DNA of 64,000 nt, from positions 9,199,012 through 9,263,011 of the forward strand of contig OZ024809.1 of NCBI GenBank assembly GCA_964017045.1, read 5' to 3'. Of the stretch, positions 1 through 10,669 are shown in pieces (the first letter of the stretch is position 1; every line of letters begins with the position of its first letter). This stretch comes from Omphiscola glabra (taxonomy: Eukaryota > Mollusca > Gastropoda > Lymnaeidae). The notes under the pieces were generated by a model. The model ran no database searches. It was given only the letters and a program-made list of their open reading frames with translations, and was not told where the DNA came from. A program made the translations under genes and the position numbers.

Positions 1-345
1 TGTGGTGTGGACTTGTGGTGGTAGGTGTGGACTTGTAGTGGTAGATGTTATGTGGACTTGTGGTGGTATTTGTGGTGTGGACTTGTGGTGTTAGTTGTGG
101 TGTGGACTTGTGGTGGTAGATGTTTTGTGGACTTTTATTGGTAGATGCTATGTGGACTTGTGGTGGTAGGTGTTGTGTTGACTTGTGGTGTTAGTTATGG
201 GAGTGGACTTGTGGTGGTAGATGTTTTGTGGACTTTTAGTGGTAGATGATATGTGGACTTGTGGTGGTAGGTGTCGTGTGCACTTGTGGTGGTAGGTGTG
301 GTGTGGACTTGTGGTGGTAGATGTTGTGTGGACTAGTGGTGGCTA
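1..345. repeat. Minisatellite, about 25-30 bp unit
   Basis: Imperfect head-to-tail copies of a unit around TGTGGACTTGTGGTGGTAG fill the left edge; the array probably continues outside the window. Unit length varies because of small indels. No coding potential is evident. Confidence 0.85.
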
Positions 346-574
346 AAACTTACCAACTTCAAGTGGATATTTAAAAACATTTGAACATTTGATAAAGTGT
401 GTGTATGTTTCATTGTGGATAAATTGTGAAGATCTACTTTTGAGAGAAAGAATACTGTAGGGAGAAACATTACTTTTGGAAGAATGAATGCTGTAGGGAG
501 AAACATTACTTTTGGGGAGAAGATGATCTGCTGATCGGTGGATTTGTCATCGCTATACATTTTTTCTTTTGCTT

Positions 575-1235
575 CTAACAAACAATATAACCAACAATAT
601 ATCAAACAATATAACGAACAATATATCAAACAATATAACCAACAATATATCAAACAATATAACCAACAATATATCAAACATATAACGCGCTATATATCAA
701 ACAATATAACAAACAATATATCAATCATATAACGAACAATATAACACACAATATAAAATATTGAAAACAGCTTCTAACAAACAATATGAAATATTAAAAA
801 GTGCTTCTTACAAACAATATCAAATTTTGAAAAGTGCTTCTAGCAAACAATATAAAATATTGAAAAGTGCTCCTTACAAACAATATAAAATATTGAACAG
901 TGCTTCTAACAAACAATATGAAATATTTAAAAGAGCTTCTAACAAACAATATAAAATATTGAAAAGTGCTTCTAGCAAACAATATAAAATATATAAAAGT
1001 GCTTCTAGCAAACAATATAAAATATATAAAAGTGTTTCTAGCAAACAATATAAAATATATAAAAGTGCTTCTAGCAAACAATATAAAATATTGAAAAGTG
1101 CTCCTTACAAACAATATAAAATATTGAACAGTGCTTCTAACAAACAATATAAAATATTGAAAAGTGCTTCTTACAAACAATATAAAATTTTGAAAAGTGC
1201 TTCTAACAAACAATATGAAATATTGCAGAGAGCAA
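575..1235. repeat. Two adjoining AT-rich minisatellites (24-bp-like, then 33 bp)
   Basis: 575-740 repeats alternating AACAATATATC and AACAATATAACC blocks. 770-1235 is about 14 copies of a 33-bp unit which, read on +, encodes SNKQYKILKSA. Because 33 is a multiple of three, long frames stay open on both strands. I see no splice signals or non-repeat flanking coding sequence, so I read this as satellite and not a gene. Confidence 0.85.
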
Positions 1236-1626
1236 CTTGCAAAGTCTGATGCACTGATGTATGTTTCATATTTATTTTAATTCATTCCGTGTACAGAGTT
1301 TTAGTACAAATATTTTTGATACTAATATGCTAGTACAAATATTTTTTACGCTAATTAAACGATTTTACAAACGGCTCGTAATAATCTACAGAAAATTGCA
1401 TTTCTTTTAAATCCTCAAACAGCGACACGAACTAAGTACAAATATTATGTGAAAATAAACAACCACATTTTGGGACTTTTTTTTTTTTTATAAAGTCAGA
1501 TTCAACTGAGAAACGATATTTGGTATTTAGTCGTCTTGACAATGTTCTCATTGAAATTCAACGCCTTTCTAAAATATTTAGTTACACCTATTAGGAATTG
1601 GACGTGTAGGCCTGAGCTGTCTGTGA
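1236..1626. other. AT-rich spacer
   Basis: Non-repetitive AT-rich DNA with short homopolymers. No gene, RNA or further repeat was recognised. Confidence 0.5.
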
Positions 1627-1810
1627 CAGAGGCGTAGCTAGAGTGTGTTTTGGCGCCAGGGAACACGATACATTTTAAAGACCCTCCCTTTCTTTTTTTT
1701 TTCAACTCTGAAACCCATTATTTTCATCAATAAAATAACATCAAAGCACATTTGGCGCCCGTAACTAGTCTGGCATATGTCCCCCACGCCCCCTCTTAGC
1801 TACGCCCCTG
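1627..1810. mobile_element. hAT-like MITE, GGCGTAGCTA family, copy 1
   Basis: A 184-bp non-coding element starts CAGAGGCGTAGCTA and ends with its inverse, TAGCTACGCCCCTG. It is flanked by an imperfect 8-bp direct repeat (GTCTGTGA at 1619-1626, GTCCGTGA at 1811-1818). Terminal inverted repeats plus an 8-bp target duplication are the hallmark of hAT transposons. A second copy with the same interior lies at 22579-22745. The insertion ends 15 bp from the stop codon of the reading frame at 1826-2974. Confidence 0.8.
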
Positions 1811-1825
1811 GTCCGTGACACTGAA

Positions 1826-2974
1826 CTAGAGCAGGCACACGCTGAGCGCCATGGGCAGCTCGCCGAGTGTCGCCAAAACCAGCCTCTCGTTGTCTCGCTG
1901 TCTCCGTGACTTCTGGGAGCACCGTTGTAAGATGGTGGTGTAGGTCCCCTCACCGCCGTAGCCCAAGTCGTCCAGCATCATATTTCTGGCCCCGCCCGGC
2001 GCCCGTATCGTGCTGTTGTTCAGGAAGGCCTGGTAAATATTTCTGGTGATTCTCCGGGTGCCCGCTCTGTCCGCGCTGATCGCGGTCGACTCTGGCTTGC
2101 CGCCCTGCAAGTTGAGCTGACGGACATGCTGGGCCCAACCGGTCTCTGGTATGCGCTGCATGCCAGGAACGTAGAGCACGGAGGGTTGGGGCCGGGGACG
2201 ATCGGATTGTTTTCTAAGACCTTCGTGCCACAGTGGTGGCTTGAGTAGACCTTTTGATCCAAATGACGTTTGCCTTTTTGCGAGATTTGACTGCCTCCTT
2301 TGATCATCTGACCACGTGGACTGCTTTCTTTGACCCTCATTCCACGTTGACTGCTTTCTTTGATCCTCATTCCACGTTGACTGCTTCCTCTGACCTTCAC
2401 CCCACGTCGACTGCTTCCTCTGACCTTCACCCCACGTCGACTGCTTCCTCTGACCTTCACCCCACGTCGACTGCTTCCTCTGACCTTCACCCCACGTCGA
2501 CTGCTTCCTCTGACCTTCACCCCACGTCGACGGCTTCCTTAGTCCATCCGTCAACTGCAAATGCCTCATTTGAACCTCCGACAACGTCGACTGCCTTCTC
2601 GGATCTTCGGGCATTAGCGACAGCTTTCTGGGATACCTCGTGAGGAAGGACAGCTTCTTCTCATCGTCCGAATCCTCACTGCCTGGCACGGGCAGACGGT
2701 CAAAGTTAAACACGATGGGCGGGACGATTGAAATACTCCTCACAGACGATCTCGGCACTTTGAAGCTGTTGCTCTGGAAATGCCAGAGTGGGTTCTTCTC
2801 CCCGGACTTTGACAGTGACATCAGCCTCTTCATAGGAGCCCTGTTCGCTGCCACGTCCAATCCAGCCGTGCTGAAAGTCCGTTCCATTCTTCCGTAGGTT
2901 TGTCTGGATTCCACCTTGGGTGGGCGTCTCTTGGTTTTGTTGGGTTTTACAGTACGGCGTTTAGAATCTTTCAT
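1826..2974 (-). CDS. Unrecognised 382-aa protein with RKQSTWGEGQ tandem repeats
   Basis: One open frame runs from ATG (2972-2974) to TAG (1826-1828). The N-terminus is strongly basic (KDSKRRTVKPNKTKRR). After residue about 120 comes a block of 10-residue repeats, RKQSTWGEGQ, each carrying an R-K-Q-S motif that fits a basophilic kinase site (R-x-x-S). After the repeat the protein is non-repetitive, with segments such as RRITRNIYQAFLNNSTIRAP and MMLDDLGYGGEGTYTTIL. No signal peptide or membrane segment is visible. The repeat is 30 bp in DNA, so other frames are also open there; the unique flanks are what support coding. I do not recognise the family. It could be one exon of a longer gene, since the 5' side was not resolved. 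A hAT-like MITE lies just beyond the stop. Confidence 0.45.
   Translation of the reverse strand: MKDSKRRTVKPNKTKRRPPKVESRQTYGRMERTFSTAGLDVAANRAPMKRLMSLSKSGEKNPLWHFQSNSFKVPRSSVRSISIVPPIVFNFDRLPVPGSEDSDDEKKLSFLTRYPRKLSLMPEDPRRQSTLSEVQMRHLQLTDGLRKPSTWGEGQRKQSTWGEGQRKQSTWGEGQRKQSTWGEGQRKQSTWGEGQRKQSTWNEDQRKQSTWNEGQRKQSTWSDDQRRQSNLAKRQTSFGSKGLLKPPLWHEGLRKQSDRPRPQPSVLYVPGMQRIPETGWAQHVRQLNLQGGKPESTAISADRAGTRRITRNIYQAFLNNSTIRAPGGARNMMLDDLGYGGEGTYTTILQRCSQKSRRQRDNERLVLATLGELPMALSVCLL
2331..2545. repeat. 30-bp minisatellite inside the reading frame at 1826-2974
   Basis: Five or six near-identical 30-bp units (CTGCTTCCTCTGACCTTCAC core on +) are flanked by more diverged copies on both sides. The central units are almost perfect, which suggests recent expansion or homogenisation. 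Translated on the minus strand this is the RKQSTWGEGQ repeat. Confidence 0.9.
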
Positions 2975-3429
2975 ATGTACCGGTTGGGGGTGGTGGGGGG
3001 GTTTGCCATGGGTTTGGAAAAACAGGAATCCTAGTACATCGGTAACCTTCGTGGGTTGAGATCCATTGCTAACTCGTTATGGTTATCTGAGCTACTCGCT
3101 TCAGAGATTCGCGGGGCTATTTTTTTTTTTTTTAGATTAAATAAGTGTGGTCTCATGAGGAGGTTCAAATGTTATTGGGATCAAGTATGGATTTTATCAC
3201 TTATGGACAGTGTGTTGTTAAGCTTATGAACAGCGGGTTGTCCATCTGGCAGGTAGTTCACGACCTTGACTTTGCGGTCAGTGCGTTATCACTTCGGTTG
3301 CGTATTGAACTACCAATCCCGAAACAACTGGAAAATGAAGAGAAAAGAAAATACGGTTAAACAGTTTTATTTTGAACCATTTTGTTGTTGAATATTTTGA
3401 AGAGTTGGAATTGATGAATGGCTACAGAC

Positions 3430-3605
3430 ACTAGTCTGTACATACCAAAGGTCCCTGGAACAATAGTATCTACAGACCCATGGTCCCCGGGACACTAGTC
3501 ACTACATACCCATGGTCCCCGGGACACTAGTCACTACATACCCATGGTCCCCGGGACACTAGTCACTACATACCCATGGTCCCCGGGACACCAGTCTCTA
3601 CACTC
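3430..3605. repeat. 33-bp minisatellite (CATGGTCCCCGGGACACTAG)
   Basis: About five copies of a 33-bp unit containing CCCCGGGACACTAGTCACT. Outer copies are diverged. Confidence 0.85.
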
Positions 3606-4404
3606 CCATTGAATGATAACCAGTAATTAGCTTAATAATCTATTTCACAAAGAAATCTTCACTTTTATCATGCTGGCAGTATATGAATAAATGCAGCGCT
3701 CGGCACCGGGAAACTCTTCTGACAGGCTCAGCTAACATGCCGACTCTTTCAAATAGTCAACACCGGACATTGAGGTAGACTCATGGGAACTACGCATGCT
3801 CGGGGTGGCCATTTTGTTTGTTTTGTTTTTTTCTTCAGATGTAAAGCCAGAACATTTCAAAGGTTTTGGCGCCATCGGTGTCTGAAAACAACATGAGCGC
3901 TGTTAGCTCGGAGAATTCTTCAGTTGTGTGTTCTTTCAAAAATATGTTATCATGGTGGCATTTGAATCAATCATATATTTTTATGTGTGGTATTCATTTA
4001 TGTCTTGATATTAGTATCAATCGCCATAGTTTTATAAATTAATCGGGTTTTTTTTAAAGTTGTAAACTGTACTAATTACAAATCACGACTAAAAAAGACA
4101 AAAGTTATTTTAAAAAAACACATCTTTACTAAGAAAAATTGCAGGAAAAGTCACCTTACACAGGGTACCACCCCATGTGCTAGGAATTGTCCCCTTACAC
4201 AAGATGCCACCCCCCTGTGCCAGGAATGGTCACCTTACACGAGATTCCACCTCCTGTTGCCATGAGAAATTTGTTTCCTGTGTAATTCTCAAATTATCGA
4301 AATACTAACTCTTTATTCGGCATGTTTGACTTGATGCATAATCTTGAGGTGAATAAAAAGCCAATTATACTTCCGTTAATTATATTTTAAATATGTTTTA
4401 CAAT
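3606..4404. other. Mostly unique AT-rich DNA with a short CACCTTACAC repeat
   Basis: Includes three loose copies, about 38 bp each, of a CACCTTACAC...CCACCCC unit at 4150-4262. No coding region or RNA was recognised. Confidence 0.4.
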
Positions 4405-4892
4405 AATACAATCTAACCTTTCAAGTCCTCATAGCTTTGTGTTACAATCTTACAATCTAACCTTTCAAGTCCTCATAGCTTTGTGTTACAATCTTACAAT
4501 CTAACTTTTCAAGTCCTCATAGCTTTGTGTTACAATCTTACAATCTAACCTTTCAAGTTCTCATAGCTTTGTGTTACAATCTTACAATCTAACTTTTCAG
4601 GTCCTCATAGCTTTGTGTTACTATCTTACAATCTAACCTTTCAAGTCCTCATAGCTTTGTGTTACAATCTTACAATCTAACTTTTCAAGTCCTCGTAGCT
4701 TTGTGTTACAATCTTTACAATCTAACTTTTCAAGTCCTCATAGATTTGTGTTACAATCTTACAATCTAATCTTTCAAGTCCTCATAGCTTTGTGTTACAA
4801 TCTCACAATCTAACCTTTCAAGTCCTCATGTTAGCTTTGTGTTACAATCTTACAATCTAACATGTCATGACCTCATAGCTTTGTGTTACAAC
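4405..4892. repeat. 44-bp satellite, main block
   Basis: About eleven copies of a 44-bp unit containing CTTACAATCTAACCTTTCAA then GTCCTCATAGCTTTGTG. The same unit reappears at 5076-5112 and 6671-6722, so the array has been split by two insertions. Confidence 0.95.
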
Positions 4893-5075
4893 CAAGGACG
4901 TCATCTGGTTAGGGCAGAGTGGGGCATTTGCCCCCCCCCCTCCAAAATTTGCATGTTTTATTTAAAGTGATATGTACTTAGGCGCCTCCAGTAATAAACA
5001 ACTTAAGAAGCCGACCAAGATTTGCCTTTACCCACCCCCACCCCCCACCTGAAAAAAACTGAAATGACGCCCCTG
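4893..5075. mobile_element. hAT-like MITE, TIR CAAGGACGTCAT / ATGACGCCCCTG
   Basis: A 183-bp element is flanked by an 8-bp target duplication (GTTACAAC at 4885-4892, GTTACAAT at 5076-5083) that falls in the 44-bp satellite. The interior, with a C-run and CTCCAGTAATAAACAACTTA, matches the copy at 31757-31899. No transposase is encoded. Confidence 0.8.
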
Positions 5076-5114
5076 GTTACAATCTTACAATCTAACCTTC
5101 CAAATCCTTGTTAC

Positions 5115-6670
5115 ATTATACAAGAGCAAAGGAGACAAGAGTGACTGCAATAACTATCGTGGACTCTCCCTTCTTAGCATAGTTGGAAAGACCTTCGCCC
5201 GAGTTGCATTAACACGCTTGCAGACCCTAGCATCGCGCGTACTCCCAGAATCGCAATGTGGCTTTCGAGCCGGTAGGTCCACCATAGACATGATCTTCTC
5301 TCTGCGCCAGCTGCAGGTGAAATGCAGGGAGCAACATATGCCTCTATACATCGCGTTTGTCGACCTAACTAAAGGTTTATGATCTTGTCAGCAGAAGCGG
5401 CCTCTTCCAGATCTTAAAAAAAATAGGCTGCCCTGCACGGCGGCTTAACATCATCGAGCAGTTCCACCATAACATGCAGGGCACAGTATGCTATGACGGT
5501 GCCACCTCAGAAGCATTTCCAGTAAATAGTGGAGTAAAGCAAGGCTGCGTGCTAGCTCCTACTTTATTTGCAATCTTCTTCTCCATCTTACTCCAGTATG
5601 CCTTCAAGAACAACAGCGAGGGGATATACATCCACACTAGAGCTGACGGGAGATTATTCAACATTGCGCGCCTTAGAGCTAAGACCAAAATAAGAAAGGT
5701 CATACTATGCGAGCTCTTATTTGCAGATGACCCCACTCAGCAGACGGCCTGCAGAGCCTTGTATCCAGTTTATCCGCTGCCTGCAAAGAGTTTGGCCTGA
5801 TCATCAGCCTAAAGAAAACCAACATTATGGCTCAGGACGCTGACTCTCTCCCCACTATCTCCATCGACGACTGCGACTTGGATGCTGTTGACAAATTCAC
5901 GTATCTAGGGTCGAACATTTCGAGCACCCTCTCAATGGAGGATGAGATAAGTGGTAGGATAGGGAAGGTCGCAATTGTCATGGCGAGATTAAAGAAAAGA
6001 GTCTGGTCCAATGCAAAACTCACAACAAGAACTAAGCTGCAGGTATACCAGGCCTGCGTACTGAGCACACTCCTCTATGGAAGTGAATCTTGGGCCACAT
6101 ACACCAGACACGAAAAAAGGCTCAATGGCTTCCACCTCAGATGCCTGCGCCGCATCCTTGACATCAAATGGCAGGAAAAATTTCCCAACACGGATGTCCT
6201 GTCTCAAACAAATATGTGCAGCGTCCCAGCCATTTTAATCCAAAGACGCCTCCGCTGGCTTGGGCACGTCAAGCGAATGTAACCTGGTCGCATACCTAAG
6301 GACGTGCTTTACAGCGAGCTGGCGACAAGGACAAGGTCAGTTGGACGGCCTCGTCTCAGATACATAGACATATGCAAAAGAGACATGAAGGCGGCCAACA
6401 TCAACATCTCAAATTGGGAGGACCTGGCGGAGGATCGATCCACATGGCGGGGCATCGTAAAGGCAGGATCACTATGTGCCGAGGAGCTCTACAGGCCGGA
6501 AGCAGCTGTAAAGAGAGCGCAGAGAAAGGCCAGAAAACACTGCTCCACCGCATTCGTGTGTGGGACCTGCAAAAGAGACTGCCACTCGAGGATCGGCCTC
6601 ACTAGCCACACCAAGAGCTGCAATCAGAGAAGATAAATCTATCGTCTCTTTTAGACGGAAAGATGCCATA
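5115..6670 (+). pseudogene. LINE reverse transcriptase, RTE-like, 5'-truncated and frameshifted
   Basis: Translation gives an ordered reverse transcriptase: thumb-side motifs (NNYRGLSLLSIVGKTFARV, CGFRAGRSTIDMI), the GVKQGCVLAPTLF block, the FADD catalytic box near 5724, FTYLGSNIS, then a C-terminal region with LLYGSESWATYTRHEKRLN, WLGHVKRM, GRPRLRYIDICKRD and a terminal zinc-knuckle-like CGTCKRDCHSR...H. Lesions: a frameshift near 5375 in the first catalytic block (VDLTK then out of frame), another just after FADD near 5728, and a TAA at 6280-6282. The N-terminal endonuclease is absent. The element is flanked on both sides by the 44-bp satellite, so it inserted into that array. The clade (RTE-like) is my judgement from memory of related proteins. 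Confidence 0.85.
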
Positions 6671-6725
6671 CAATCTTACAATCTAACCTTCCAATTCCTC
6701 GTAGCTTTGTGTTACAATTTTACAT
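6671..6725. repeat. 44-bp satellite, right-hand remnant
   Basis: One diverged unit of the satellite at 4405-4892, directly after the LINE 3' end; it marks the far side of the insertion. Confidence 0.8.
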
Positions 6726-7009
6726 TCTAAACTCCTTTCTTTTGTTTTTATTTATGTTAAAATCACAGCCATATTGAAGGCTTACGCTTAATGAGTTTCC
6801 CACTTCCTGTGTTTGCGCAGCAATCATTATTGGAAATTTTTCGAATTGAGAAGAGTTGCAAGATATCTATCAATATTACATACCGGGTTTTCCCAAAACC
6901 CCCACCCCTATGTAAATAATCATTAAGAAGTGGGGCAACTGAAATTTATGATTGTATAATCAATTACTAGGTGTGGTGTTTGTAATAATGACTATAATGA
7001 ATCAATCAT
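6726..7009. other. Unique AT-rich spacer
   Basis: No gene or repeat recognised. Confidence 0.4.
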
Positions 7010-7400
7010 TGAGTTGGTGTCAGTTATAATGACCGGTGTATCAATTATTGAGATGTTGTTTATAATATACAGTGTGATTTTAATCAATTATTGAGGTGAT
7101 GTATGATCTTTGGGATGGTTAATGTATGCTGTTGGGATGATCAATGTATGATCTTGTGATGGTTGACGTATGATCTTTGGGATGATTGGTGTATAATCTT
7201 TGGGATGGTTAATGTATGATCTTTGAGATGATCGATATATGATCTTTGTGACGGTTACTGTAAGATCTTTGTGATTGTTACTGTAATGGTTTATGTAAGA
7301 TCTTTGGTGTGACTGATATGTGATCTTTGATTTTGTTAATGTATGATCTTTGGGATGGCTGATATGTGATCTTTGGGGTGGTTGATTTATGACCTTTTGG
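7010..7400. repeat. Degenerate repeat of TGATCTTTGGGATGGTTAATG
   Basis: Roughly 20-25-bp loosely conserved units with GATCTTTG cores; strongly diverged and probably old. Confidence 0.65.
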
Positions 7401-7527
7401 ATGGTTTCATTAAAACATTTGAATTAAAATGACAGCTGGTACCAGACTGCAACAAGTTGTTTTGTAAAAGACGTTGGTTTTTTAAAATGCCGACTCATTT
7501 AACCCAAGGTATGCTGAAGCTTGAATC

Positions 7528-7630
7528 AAAAGACGGAACAACAAGATGTGAACGTTTCGGCGTATAGCCTTCTTAAGCGAACAAGGCAGATGAAAATTCA
7601 ACAAGAAACAGAGCACTGTAAGAAGAAATA
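7528..7630 (-). mobile_element. Penelope-like element terminal remnant
   Basis: On the minus strand the sequence reads AAGAAGGCTATACGCCGAAACGTTC, split here as AAGAAGGCTATACG then CCGAAACGTTC. A GAAAC box after a GGC/GCC stem resembles the ends of Penelope-like elements, which carry hammerhead-type motifs. The first core box is degenerate (CTTAAGA, not CTGATGA). No protein is left. Confidence 0.4.
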
Positions 7631-7639
7631 AAACTTTGG

Positions 7640-8338
7640 AGATCTACTTTGTTGTTGTCCAGTCTATTGAGTCAAGCATCAACATACCTTATTCTATTAT
7701 TTCATTTACACAGCTTGTATGCAGTCCTTCAATTATTATCTCATTCATACCCTCATCCCCCCCCCCCCCACTCCCCAAAAGCGAGCTCACGTGGTGAGGT
7801 TCAAACATGAGCATTTCCAGAATTCTCTTGCTTTCATCACTTCTAGACTTACATGAGGATATTTCTGATCATGTCTGATCTATATTTTTTCGCAGATCTG
7901 GTGGGGGGGGGGGGGGGTCGTCAATGGTTTTAACAGCAATTGAAGGTGTTTTCATCACTCAAACCCTTTTGCTATCCTAAAATGTTACCTTGTTTGTGCC
8001 CAGTACAGTAGCCCTCCCCTTCCGACAGACATCGAATGAAATGTGTGCGCCTCCCCCCCCCCCCCCTCTTTTTCATTTAGTGATTTTTTTGTTGTTGTTT
8101 TTTTTACTCATGACTTTGGGCCCCTTAGATATCCGAGTCCGCCGCCCAAAGCTGAGGGAGCTGCTGAGACCACCTGACGTTTCCGCCCTTACATCGAGCA
8201 TCGGACTGAATTTATACAAACATGTCATTGTCCCCATGGTCGGCCCTTTGACATGGTCTTGACAGAGATGGGACACACATTGACGCAGACACGTCATTGA
8301 CCATGACGACGTTCTTGGCTGCTCCTGGATATTTGATC
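7640..8338. other. Unassigned region with poly-C and poly-G tracts
   Basis: Contains C-runs near 7760 and 8052, a 14-G run near 7903, and a GC-richer stretch at 8110-8330 whose + frame (ITLGPLDIRVRRPKL-like) has no recognised homologue. Coding is not supported. Confidence 0.35.
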
Positions 8339-8572
8339 GCATGACACTAACGTCATTTGATCCCATGACACTAACGTCATTTGATCCCATGACAGTAACG
8401 TCATTTGATCCCATGACACTAAGGTCATTTGATCCCATGACACTAACGTCATTTGATCCCATGACACTAACGTTATTTGATCCCATGACACTAACGTCAT
8501 TTGATCCCATGACACTAACGTCATTTGATCCCATGACACTAACGTCATTTGATCCCATGACAGTAACGTCAT
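8339..8572. repeat. 24-bp minisatellite with paired TGAC/GTCA half-sites
   Basis: Ten near-perfect copies of a 24-bp unit, ATGACACTAACGTCATTTGA plus TCCC. Each unit holds TGACACTAACGTCA, an inverted pair of TGAC boxes; TGACGT is a CREB/ATF half-site. Frames are open on both strands only because 24 is a multiple of three. Confidence 0.95.
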
Positions 8573-8609
8573 CGCGGCGTTGTGGGTCGAGGGGGGGGGA
8601 GATCACTTA

Positions 8610-9059
8610 ATTAATGTATGTCTTACACGACTCTAACCCTGCTCGCCACTGTTACAATCAAGATGGTTGGCTGCTACTTGTCTGAAATTGTATAGTAGGT
8701 AGGCGTATCCATATACTGTTTGTATGAGTGCGTATCTATAGTGTTGGCATATCCATAGACTGTTTGTATGTGTGGGTATCTGGAGTATCTTTTTATGTGT
8801 ACAAATTTATAGTGTAGGTATATATAGTATGTTTGCATGGGCATATAGTATAGTATATACCCGTAGCATGATTATACATGTACATGTGTAGGTATACCTG
8901 TGTACTTCGGACATGCGTAACATTGTACTTTTGACATATCTTTAGTACATACACGTAGTACAGCAATCTGAGCATTTAAGTAAATCAGCTGATCTTGTGA
9001 TGGACGTGCGCTGCATTCAATTTTTATTTTTTTATTTCATTGTGCACATCACGTATCTC
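8610..9059. other. Unique AT-rich spacer with TATAG-rich segments
   Basis: Short loosely repeated ATAGTGTAGGTAT-like words at 8700-8900. No gene recognised. Confidence 0.4.
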
Positions 9060-9262
9060 TAAGTCAATGTGCACATCTGCACATCAAGTATGTCTAAGTC
9101 AATGTGTACATCTGCACATCAAGTATGTCTAAGTCAATGTGCAAATCAAGTATATCTAAGTGAATCTGCACATCAAGTATGTCTAAGTCAATGTGCACAT
9201 CAAGTATGTCTAAGCCAATGTGCACATCAAGTATGTCTAAGGCAATGTGCTCATTAAGTATG
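9060..9262. repeat. 27-bp minisatellite (CACATCAAGTATGTCTAAGT)
   Basis: About seven copies of a 27-bp unit with CAATGTGCACATCAAGTATG; some copies have indels. Confidence 0.9.
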
Positions 9263-9700
9263 TCTTAAGTGTGACGTCACTTACCCTTCCCGAGGAGTCT
9301 TTCGACAAATGCTGAACTTGAGGTTAGGCAGTGGCCACATGTGGCCTGGATCGCGGACCGACTTCTTGCGGCCCTAAGACATCCCCTGTGACGAGACAAC
9401 AGACAATTGAATTGTCTTCTTTTATTGGCGAACGTTAAGAGTCTAATAAGAGAGACAGACCTGGTCATGGCCGTACTGAGCGAAGACGGAGCGGAATGGT
9501 GAAGGGGGTGTGGGGGGGGGGGGAATTAGATTTGTACGGGAGCCGCTTGGGTCAGTTTTTCTTGACCATTAACCGTCAGGTTACGTAAGAAATGGACAAT
9601 GATTATGGTGACCGGCGCTCTGTGTGGGGGATGTCTTGTAGAATAGCCAAATATCTTCATTGTTTTAGGAAGTGGGTTTTTTTGGGTTCAAATGATGACA
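9263..9700. other. Unique spacer
   Basis: Includes CAGTGGCCACATGTGGCC near 9328, a partial palindrome. No gene recognised. Confidence 0.35.
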
Positions 9701-10010
9701 GTGTTTAATTAGATGACAGTTTTCAATTTATGACTGTAATCAAATGATGACAGTGTTCAATAGATGACAGTGTTCAATAGATGACAGGGGAGAGTTGATG
9801 AAGTGGAGACTTGATGACGGAGAGAGTTAATGAAAGTGAGACTTGATGATGGGGAGAGTTGGTGAAGAGGAGACTTGGCGATGGGGAGATTTGGTGAAGA
9901 GGAGACTTGATGAAGGGGAGACTTGATGATGGGGAGAGTTGGTGAAGGAGGAGACTGGATGGCGCTGAGATTTGATGGCGGGGAGACTAGGATCAAGAAG
10001 TCCATGGAAT
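9701..10010. repeat. Purine-rich degenerate repeats
   Basis: First short GATGACAGTGTTCAATA copies (9700-9790), then GATGGGGAGAGTTGGTGAAG and GAGGAGACTTGATGA modules (9790-9980). The purine bias on + is strong. Confidence 0.75.
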
Positions 10011-10357
10011 CTGAAACTGGATGATAAAAAAAAAGACACAATAACAGATGAACGTGTAAGTTTTCTTCCTACAGTTCATAGAACTGTCCAGAAATGTTTA
10101 CCACAACTTGAGACATAAATATATAGCTCTTAGTATAGGAATATTCTGCATTGAAATAGAAATGATGACCTCCTCGAAGGCACAGGACTGAGGGGAACAA
10201 AGCAGATCTAGCACAATCGATACATATCATCTTATAACAGAAACATCGCTACCTAACTATATAGTGCACTACCAAAACGATAACTTCACAGTACCGTAGA
10301 ATCCATTAGGCCAAAGCTTAACGTTGTTAGAACCCAACATTTTAACAAGAAGGACTC
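10011..10357. other. Unique spacer
   Basis: No gene or repeat recognised. Confidence 0.4.
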
Positions 10358-10668
10358 GATATGCGTTATCGTATCTTACGGACTATAAGACGCTACGGAC
10401 TATAAGACTATAAGACGCTACGGACTATAAGACGCTACGGTCTATAAGACGCTACGGATTGTAAGACGCTACGGACTGTAAGACGCTACGGACTGTAAGA
10501 CGCTACGATCTATTAGACATTACGGACTATAAGACGCTACGGACTATAGGACGCTACGGACTATAAGACGCTACGGACTATAATACGCTACGGACTATAA
10601 GACGCACCGGAATTGTGGAGGCAATTCTTGGAAGTAAAAGTGCGTCTTATAGTCCGTAAAATACGGTA
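10358..10668. mobile_element. MITE whose inverted repeat has expanded into a 17-bp minisatellite
   Basis: The left end reads TTATCGTATCTTACGGACTA then TAAGACGC. The right end (10640-10668) is its inverse, GCGTCTTATAGTCCGTAAAA then TACGG. The word CTACGGACTATAAGACG is repeated about 14 times in tandem inside the left side. The most economical reading is a MITE whose terminal sequence was amplified into a minisatellite. Confidence 0.65.
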
Positions 10669-10669
10669 A

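Noticed and set aside
761..1249. 162-residue frame of SNKQYKILKSA repeats
   Set aside because: A 33-bp minisatellite keeps frames open on both strands; no unique coding flanks or splice sites.
3145..3360. 71-residue + frame beginning MWSHEEVQMLLG
   Set aside because: Non-repetitive and mildly protein-like, but no recognised family, splice signals or neighbouring exons.
8073..8606. 177-residue minus-strand frame of MGSNDVSV repeats
   Set aside because: Product of the 24-bp array; the + strand is open over the same bases.
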